From an uncultured bacterium (GTDB lineage: Bacteria; Bacillota; Clostridia; Lachnospirales; Lachnospiraceae), in contig CAJMNR010000045.1 in NCBI GenBank assembly GCA_905214875.1, positions 1 through 26,827 of the forward strand: a DNA stretch of 26,827 nucleotides, read 5' to 3'. The notes beneath the pieces are model-generated. The model was not told the DNA's origin. It was given only the letters and a program-made list of their open reading frames with translations, and did not search any database. Below are positions 21,830-26,827 of the stretch, piece after piece (within the stretch, counting starts at the first letter, position 1; each line of letters starts with the position of its first letter). The translations under genes and the position numbers were made by a program.

Positions 21830-23563
21830 ATGAAGGCAAAAAGACGTACAGAAATAAAAAGATATGTTTCCATTCTCGTTGTAGTAGCCGGTATCATATT
21901 GATTACCAAAAATATACAGTCTATGTATGGAATCAGCCAAGTAAATAAAACAGCGAATGTAGTAATTGATGAATATATGGTGAGCCTGCAAAAGCTAGAA
22001 GAAATTGAAACTACATCAGAACGTATCCATAAATATGCATTATCACATATTGTTGCAACAAATTTAGTTACCATGCTGGATGTTGCTACAATGATTCAAG
22101 AAGAAACTCATAACATGACTGAGGCATTTAGCAGTTATGAACAATATGTGACAGAAGAAAGCAAGGAAGTATACGAGAGTCTCCTTAGTAATTATAAGGT
22201 GTTTCAAAATTCCTTGGCAAACCTCCTTGCATACAGTGTAGGTAGTAATAAGAATGATGCATATGCTTATGCCAATAATGAATTAGCAGATGCTGCATCG
22301 GAAATTATTTCAAATATCGATGCATTAAAAGAAGTTACACAAGCGAACTCTGAAGCAGCAAGAAAAGTGTTACGAAGAAACTATATAACACAATTTGGAA
22401 TGTCTATATCTTTCGCTGTATTAAGTGTAATTTTATTAACTACAGTTCTAAACCGTGTTACTAAGAAAGTTGTGAACCCGATTACTGGAATGTCAGCTGA
22501 GTTAAAGGCCATCATAGATGGAATCAACAATAGAGAAGGTGATCTTACAAAGCGTATTACTATAGGCGTGAATAATGAAGTCGGAGATTTAGGAAATGGA
22601 ATGAACATATTCCTAGAAAAATTACAGCATATTTTTGAAATAATCCGTAGTAATGCCGATAAGATGGATTTCCTTGTTGATGAAGTATTAGGTAGTGTTA
22701 ATGCATCAAGCGACAATGCCACTGATTTATCTTCTGTTACAGAAGAATTATCAGCAACAATGGAAGAAGTATCTGGTCACACATTGATGATCAACCAGAA
22801 TGCTGGTGAGGTACGTGATGATGTAAATGATATTGCTGAAAAATCTACTAAGATGGATGAATACGCAAAAGAGATGAAAAAGAATGCGGACAATATGCAA
22901 TCCAATGCTCGTATTCAATTAGAAGAGATTGATAGCAAGGTAAAAGATATGCTTGAAGTTTTAAATCAGGCAATTGAAGAAAGTCAGAGTGTTGACAAGG
23001 TAAGTAACCTTACAAATGATATTTTAAGTATTTCCAGTCAGACAAACTTACTTGCTTTAAATGCATCCATTGAGGCTGCAAGAGCAGGGGAAGCTGGAAA
23101 AGGTTTCGCAGTTGTTGCGGAAGAGATTCGTAACCTTGCGGATTCTAGCCGTGAGACAGCGAACAACATCAAAGAGATTAATGGTGTTGTTACAGATGCT
23201 GTACACAACTTATCAGATAATGCCAACACCTTAATCGGTTTCATGACAGAGTCAATTCTTCCTGGATTTGAATCCTTTATCGAGGTAGGTAACCAGTATA
23301 AAAACGATGCAGATTATATTGAAAATGTAATGAATGACTTTGCAGATAAGACGGAAGAATTAAAGTCTACAATGAATAATATTGCGAAATCCATCAACAC
23401 GATTACAACTGCCATTGAAGATGGGGTAAAAGGATTGAATAGTGCAGCAGAAAGTACGCAAGGCTTAGTTGTTGATATGGCAAATATCACAGAACAAATG
23501 AATGCTAATAAAGAAATTGCGACAGAACTAAAAGAGGAAGCAGCGATTTTTAAAGAAATATAA
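21830..23563 (+). CDS. methyl-accepting chemotaxis protein
   Basis: A 577-aa membrane receptor. Membrane helices at about 12-28 and 188-208 flank a four-helix-bundle type (4HB_MCP) sensory domain of about 160 residues. A HAMP domain follows (about 209-265, VVNPITGMSAELK), then the coiled-coil signalling domain with the conserved hairpin tip (ISSQTNLLALNASIEAARAG, then EAGKGFAVVAEEIRNLAD). It should cluster at the pole with CheA/CheW. AAGGAG lies 7 nt before the ATG. Directly downstream of a binding lipoprotein gene, so indirect sensing through that protein is a reasonable inference. Confidence 0.95.
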   Translation: MKAKRRTEIKRYVSILVVVAGIILITKNIQSMYGISQVNKTANVVIDEYMVSLQKLEEIETTSERIHKYALSHIVATNLVTMLDVATMIQEETHNMTEAFSSYEQYVTEESKEVYESLLSNYKVFQNSLANLLAYSVGSNKNDAYAYANNELADAASEIISNIDALKEVTQANSEAARKVLRRNYITQFGMSISFAVLSVILLTTVLNRVTKKVVNPITGMSAELKAIIDGINNREGDLTKRITIGVNNEVGDLGNGMNIFLEKLQHIFEIIRSNADKMDFLVDEVLGSVNASSDNATDLSSVTEELSATMEEVSGHTLMINQNAGEVRDDVNDIAEKSTKMDEYAKEMKKNADNMQSNARIQLEEIDSKVKDMLEVLNQAIEESQSVDKVSNLTNDILSISSQTNLLALNASIEAARAGEAGKGFAVVAEEIRNLADSSRETANNIKEINGVVTDAVHNLSDNANTLIGFMTESILPGFESFIEVGNQYKNDADYIENVMNDFADKTEELKSTMNNIAKSINTITTAIEDGVKGLNSAAESTQGLVVDMANITEQMNANKEIATELKEEAAIFKEI

Positions 23564-23571
23564 ACGAGAAG

Positions 23572-23619
23572 ATACGTTTTCCTTTCCAGTGAACAGCTGG
23601 AGGGGGAGGCGTATTTTTT
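23572..23619 (+). terminator. intrinsic terminator after the chemoreceptor gene
   Basis: ATACGTTTTCCTTTCCAG (23572-23589) pairs with CTGGAGGGGGAGGCGTAT (23597-23614), including several G-U pairs, followed by T5-6. The T-tract is the start of the inverted repeat 23615-23666. Confidence 0.85.
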
Positions 23620-23666
23620 AATTGTTCGGAAATTTCTCTGTCGAGCTCTTTCCTAACAATTAAAAA
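23615..23666. repeat. inverted repeat on the chemoreceptor terminator tail
   Basis: TTTTTAATTGTT (23615-23626) and AACAATTAAAAA (23655-23666) are perfectly complementary; GGAAA/TTTCC and CTC/GAG pair inside. As at 11451-11485, one arm is the T-tract of an intrinsic terminator and the whole repeat precedes a copy of the structured element. Confidence 0.85.
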
Positions 23667-23691
23667 TGTCCCAAAAAGCGGGGCGTGTGAT

Positions 23692-23803
23692 GCGCACTCA
23701 CCTGAAAGGAAGATGTCGCTATAGCGACCAGGTTCGGCGCGGGCAAAGTGTGCGTTCCTTGACAAACGCAAAAGACGCGAGAGTGTGTGGAACACACACT
23801 TTG
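23692..23803 (+). repeat. structured 112-nt repeat element, copy 3
   Basis: Core 23692-23740: GCGC/GCGC, internal loop ACTC/TCG, ACCTG/CAGGT, 10-nt bulge AAAGGAAGAT, hairpin GTCGC-TATA-GCGAC. After GGG, CAAAGTGTGCGTTCC (23744-23758) pairs with GGAACACACACTTTG (23789-23803), one mismatch. The left arm can alternatively form TGCGTT/AACGCA. Compared with copy 1, an A-T pair has become G-C in the first stem and a C-G has become T-A in the second, and the long stem has a different sequence that still pairs. It lies about 165 nt before trkA on the same strand. A TTGTTC-TTT-GAACAA hairpin follows at once. Confidence 0.75.
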
Positions 23804-23968
23804 TTCTTTGAACAACGAGCGAAAGAGATGCTTGTATTACCTTGGTGACTGTCGCGATAACCAGAGATATTGTAAAAAATACAGAAAAATATCGTATTCA
23901 GGAATTGATAAATGTAATATACTATAAGTAGATAAAAAAAGTAAACAGTATACATCTCGGAGGAATCT
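23804..23968 (+). other. trkA upstream region
   Basis: AT-rich. Contains TTGATA (23905-23910) and TATAAG (23923-23928), but the spacing of 12 is too short for a standard sigma-A promoter, so the trkA start site is not clear. It does not match the c-di-AMP (ydaO/yuaA) riboswitch sometimes found before potassium-uptake genes. Ribosome binding site CGGAGGAAT precedes the ATG. Confidence 0.35.
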
Positions 23969-25327
23969 ATGAATATTATAATTGTTGGTTGTGGTAAAGT
24001 TGGTAGAACTTTAGCAGAACAACTAAGTCAGGAAGGACACAATATTTCTATTATTGATATAAATCAGCAGGTGGTAGATGAAATCTCGTATGGATTTGAT
24101 GCAATGGGTGTGACAGGCAATGGTGCAAGCTGGAGTACGCAGATGGAAGCAGGTATTGAAAAGGCACATTTGTTAATTGCAGTAACGGGCTCAGATGAGC
24201 TGAATCTACTGTGCTGCCTAATTGCACGTAAAGCAGGAAACTGCAAGACCATAGCAAGAGTTCGTAACCCGGTTTATAGCAAGGATGTTGCATTTATTAA
24301 GGAAGAACTGGGCTTAACGTTGGTCATTAATCCGGAATATGAAGCCGCATGTGAAATCAGCCGTCTGCTTAAGTTTCCATCGGCAATTGATATTAATATA
24401 TTTAAACAAGGCCATGTGGAATTGCTTAAGTTCAAAGTAGAAGAGAATTCCGTATTACATGATATGAAGATTAAGGAAATCCATACAAGGTTAAAATGTG
24501 ACATCTTGATTAGTATTGTAGAGCGTGGGGAAGAAACTATTATTCCAAATGGGGACTTTGTCATAAAGGAAAATGACATCATTTCTATTGTTGGCTCTCG
24601 TAAGATGGCTATGGAATTCTTTGTTCGAATTGGCGTTGTAAAAGCACCGGTAAAGAACGCGATATTGATTGGTGGCGGGGCTATAACTTATTATTTAGCA
24701 ATCCAGCTTTTAAATAGCGGTATTAATGTAAAGATTATCGAAGAAAAACGGAAGCGTTGTGAAGAATTAACAGAGCTATTACCGAAGGCCATGATTATCC
24801 ATGGAGATGGTACCGATAAAGAGCTGTTAATGGAAGAAGGCATAACTGATGCGGAAGCGTTTGTATCGTTAACGGGAATGGATGAAGAAAACATTTTGCT
24901 TTCCTTGTATGCACGTTGTAAGATGAATGGAAAGATTATTACAAAAGTAAATCGTATTGCATTTGATGAAGTAGTTGATAGTTTAAATCTAGGCAGTGTC
25001 GTGTATCCAAAATATATTACGTTGCAGTCCATTCTCAAGTATGTTAGAGCTATGAATCATTCCAGAGGAAGCAATGTGGAAAACATATATAAGATCAAGA
25101 AAGATAAGGCAGAAGCGCTTGGCTTCCTTGTGAATAAAGGGTCTAAGTTGATTGGCATCTCATTAGAGAATTTAGACTTAAAACCAAACTTAATCATTTG
25201 TTCGATTAATCGTAATGGAACTATCATTATCCCAAATGGGAAGGACTGCATTGAAGAAGGCGATCATGTGCTTATCGTTACAACAAACATGGGATTACAT
25301 GATATAAGTGATATACTAAGGAGTTAA
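23969..25327 (+). CDS. trkA: Trk potassium uptake regulatory subunit
   Basis: A 452-aa cytosolic NAD(H)/nucleotide-binding gating subunit with two tandem RCK units: Rossmann fold 1 (GCGKVGRTLAEQL, with acidic IIDIN at the end of beta 2), RCK-C 1 (about 140-220), Rossmann fold 2 (IGGGAITYYLA) and RCK-C 2 (about 370-450). Full length for TrkA. It gates the TrkH channel encoded 4 nt downstream. RCK-C domains of Firmicutes can bind c-di-AMP; I see no decisive motif for this here. Confidence 0.95.
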   Translation: MNIIIVGCGKVGRTLAEQLSQEGHNISIIDINQQVVDEISYGFDAMGVTGNGASWSTQMEAGIEKAHLLIAVTGSDELNLLCCLIARKAGNCKTIARVRNPVYSKDVAFIKEELGLTLVINPEYEAACEISRLLKFPSAIDINIFKQGHVELLKFKVEENSVLHDMKIKEIHTRLKCDILISIVERGEETIIPNGDFVIKENDIISIVGSRKMAMEFFVRIGVVKAPVKNAILIGGGAITYYLAIQLLNSGINVKIIEEKRKRCEELTELLPKAMIIHGDGTDKELLMEEGITDAEAFVSLTGMDEENILLSLYARCKMNGKIITKVNRIAFDEVVDSLNLGSVVYPKYITLQSILKYVRAMNHSRGSNVENIYKIKKDKAEALGFLVNKGSKLIGISLENLDLKPNLIICSINRNGTIIIPNGKDCIEEGDHVLIVTTNMGLHDISDILRS

Positions 25328-25331
25328 TGAT

Positions 25332-26774
25332 ATGAATTTTGGATTTATCAGGTTTATTCTAGGATGGATACTGAACTTTCAAGGACTATTTCTATTAGTA
25401 CCATGTATCGTATCTATCATTTATAAGGAGTCGAGCGGCTATTCATTTTTAGCTGCTTCAATTATCAGCTTTGCTGTAGGAATTGCGTGTACGCGTCACA
25501 AGCCAAAAAATAAATCCTTTTATGCGAGAGACGGATTTATTAGTGTTTCCTTAGGATGGATTGTGTTAAGTCTATCGGGGGCTTTGCCATTTCTTCTTAG
25601 TGGAGAGATTCCTAATGTATTTGATGCATTGTTTGAGACAATCTCAGGATATACGACAACGGGGGCTACGATTCTGTCTGATGTAGAGTCATTGTCAAAA
25701 TGCATATTGTTTTGGCGTAGTTTCACTCACTGGATTGGCGGTATGGGAATCTTAGCGTTTGTACTTTGTATTCTTCCTCTTGCAGGTGGAAACAATATGC
25801 ATCTTTTGCGAGCGGAGAGTCCAGGGCCAAGCGTTGGGAAGCTGGTTCCTCGTGTCAAATATACCGCAATGATTTTATATGGAATGTATACGTTTCTTAC
25901 AGTAGCAGAATGTGTTTTGTTACTGATTGGGGGAATGGATGTTTTTGATGCAGTTACAACATCTTTTGCAACTGCTGGTACCGGCGGTTTTGGTATTAGG
26001 AATTCAAGTATAGCAGATTACAATGTGTTTATCCAAAATGTAGTTGCTGTATTTATGGTATTATTCGGTGTGAACTTTACAATCTATTTCTTAATATTGG
26101 TACGTAAGCCAAAACAAATTTTGAAAAGTGAGGAACTTCGTGCATACCTAGGAATTGTGTTTTTAGCAACACTGATCATTGGAATTAATGTAAGGGATTC
26201 TTTTAGTTCTATCTGGGTCGCATTACAACAAGCGTTTTTCCAAGTGGCAAGTATCATAACGACAACAGGGTTTGCGACGACTGATTTTAATCTATGGCCG
26301 ACACTATCAAAATCTATTTTAGTATTGATCATGTTCATTGGTGCCTGTGCCGGTAGTACAGGTGGAGGAATCAAGGTATCTAGAATCGTAATCGCATGGA
26401 AGAATGTAAAAAATGAAATTGCCTCATTTATTCATCCAAAGAGCGTGCATATCATAAAGCTAGAGGGAAAGAAAGTTGGAAACGATGTCGTACGTTCAGT
26501 AAATACATATATTGTGTTGTATTTACTTATTATGGTGGCGTCCGTACTTTTGATTTCGTTAGAAAACTTTAGTTTTGAGACAAGCTTTACATCTGTTGTT
26601 GCAACGTTAAATAATATTGGACCTGGTCTTGATGGAGTTGGACCGATGGAGAACTTTGCAAAGTTCAATCCATTTTCAAAGTGTGTCTTTATGTTTGACA
26701 TGTTAGCTGGAAGATTAGAGTTGATCCCAATGGTGATTTTATTCGCCCCATGGATCTGGAGAAAGAGCAAATAA
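25332..26774 (+). CDS. trkH: Trk-type potassium transporter membrane subunit
   Basis: A 480-aa TrkH/KtrB-type channel with four M1-P-M2 repeats. Filter segments are seen at ETISGYTTTGATI, TSFATAGTGGFGI, ASIITTTGFATTD and ATLNNIGPGL, each with its filter glycine. CAGSTGGGIKVSR after the third unit is the intramembrane loop region. Two extra N-terminal helices indicate TrkH form. AAGGAG overlaps the end of trkA, so translation is coupled. K+ uptake at the cytoplasmic membrane. Confidence 0.96.
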   Translation: MNFGFIRFILGWILNFQGLFLLVPCIVSIIYKESSGYSFLAASIISFAVGIACTRHKPKNKSFYARDGFISVSLGWIVLSLSGALPFLLSGEIPNVFDALFETISGYTTTGATILSDVESLSKCILFWRSFTHWIGGMGILAFVLCILPLAGGNNMHLLRAESPGPSVGKLVPRVKYTAMILYGMYTFLTVAECVLLLIGGMDVFDAVTTSFATAGTGGFGIRNSSIADYNVFIQNVVAVFMVLFGVNFTIYFLILVRKPKQILKSEELRAYLGIVFLATLIIGINVRDSFSSIWVALQQAFFQVASIITTTGFATTDFNLWPTLSKSILVLIMFIGACAGSTGGGIKVSRIVIAWKNVKNEIASFIHPKSVHIIKLEGKKVGNDVVRSVNTYIVLYLLIMVASVLLISLENFSFETSFTSVVATLNNIGPGLDGVGPMENFAKFNPFSKCVFMFDMLAGRLELIPMVILFAPWIWRKSK

Positions 26775-26778
26775 AAGG

Positions 26779-26798
26779 GGCTGTAAAAAAACAGCCTT
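26779..26798 (+). terminator. weak terminator-like hairpin after trkH
   Basis: GGCTGT (26779-26784), loop of six A, ACAGCC (26791-26796). Only TT follows, so termination may be weak or require more sequence beyond the window. The last 30 bases hold no other recognisable feature. Confidence 0.4.
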
Positions 26799-26827
26799 AA
26801 CAAAGAGGTCCTAGTCACGGAATCGTG

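Noticed and set aside
23666..23848. 60-aa open frame over the structured element
   Set aside because: Entirely within the structured repeat and its flanking hairpins; no binding site and no protein-like conservation with copy 1.
23692..23968. c-di-AMP (ydaO/yuaA) riboswitch before trkA
   Set aside because: Location fits, but the sequence blocks I know for this class are absent, and the same element occurs in front of aspS2, which is not a c-di-AMP target.

Overview
The window looks like a low-GC, Gram-positive, anaerobic clostridial chromosome, most likely a Lachnospiraceae / Clostridium cluster XIVa member. Evidence: AGGAGG-type ribosome binding sites, a T-box leader, an archaeal-type AspRS (AspS2) next to gatCAB, a glnA-ANTAR pair, a hybrid cluster protein (hcp), and a PdaB-like polysaccharide deacetylase. 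No phage, transposase or CRISPR array was recognised.

Layout. 1-1224: 3' end of a tRNA-Glu gene and two unrecognised hypothetical genes. 1276-3988: cell-envelope genes (polysaccharide deacetylase, lipoprotein-like alpha/beta hydrolase, a membrane-anchored coiled-coil protein). 3989-6285: glnA with a leader terminator and a downstream ANTAR antiterminator-type regulator. 6346-7807: dapF and an LRAT-like protein. 7867-10758: an ABC-2 type exporter operon with its own LytTR regulator and a DUF3021 membrane protein, preceded by three TGCAACT repeats exactly 21 bp apart. 10859-11017: a 52-aa protein. 11107-16361: T-box leader followed by aspS2-gatC-gatA-gatB, the transamidation route to Asn-tRNA (and Gln-tRNA). 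16428-16952: ferritin-like diiron protein. 16955-20374: an HcpR-like Crp/Fnr regulator, a small DNRLRE-like protein, and an Hcp with a C-terminal DUF1858 domain, with a perfect FNR-type palindrome at an activator position upstream of hcp. 20552-23563: a sugar-type binding lipoprotein paired with a chemoreceptor, without permease genes. 23969-26774: trkA-trkH potassium uptake.

The most unusual feature is a repeated structured element of 112 nt, seen at 11491-11602 (in the aspS2 leader, behind the T-box terminator) and 23692-23803 (between the chemoreceptor terminator and trkA), with a truncated third copy at 11642-11684. The two full copies have the same length. They keep a 49-nt folded core with compensatory base changes, followed by a second stem (CAAAG...CTTTG ends) whose interior sequence differs between copies but still pairs. 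Both full copies sit just behind an intrinsic terminator whose T-tract forms one arm of an additional inverted repeat. I do not recognise this as a known riboswitch or RNA family.

All calls are from reading the sequence; no searches or folding programs were run. Family names come from motif recognition. Residue comparisons with reference proteins are from memory.
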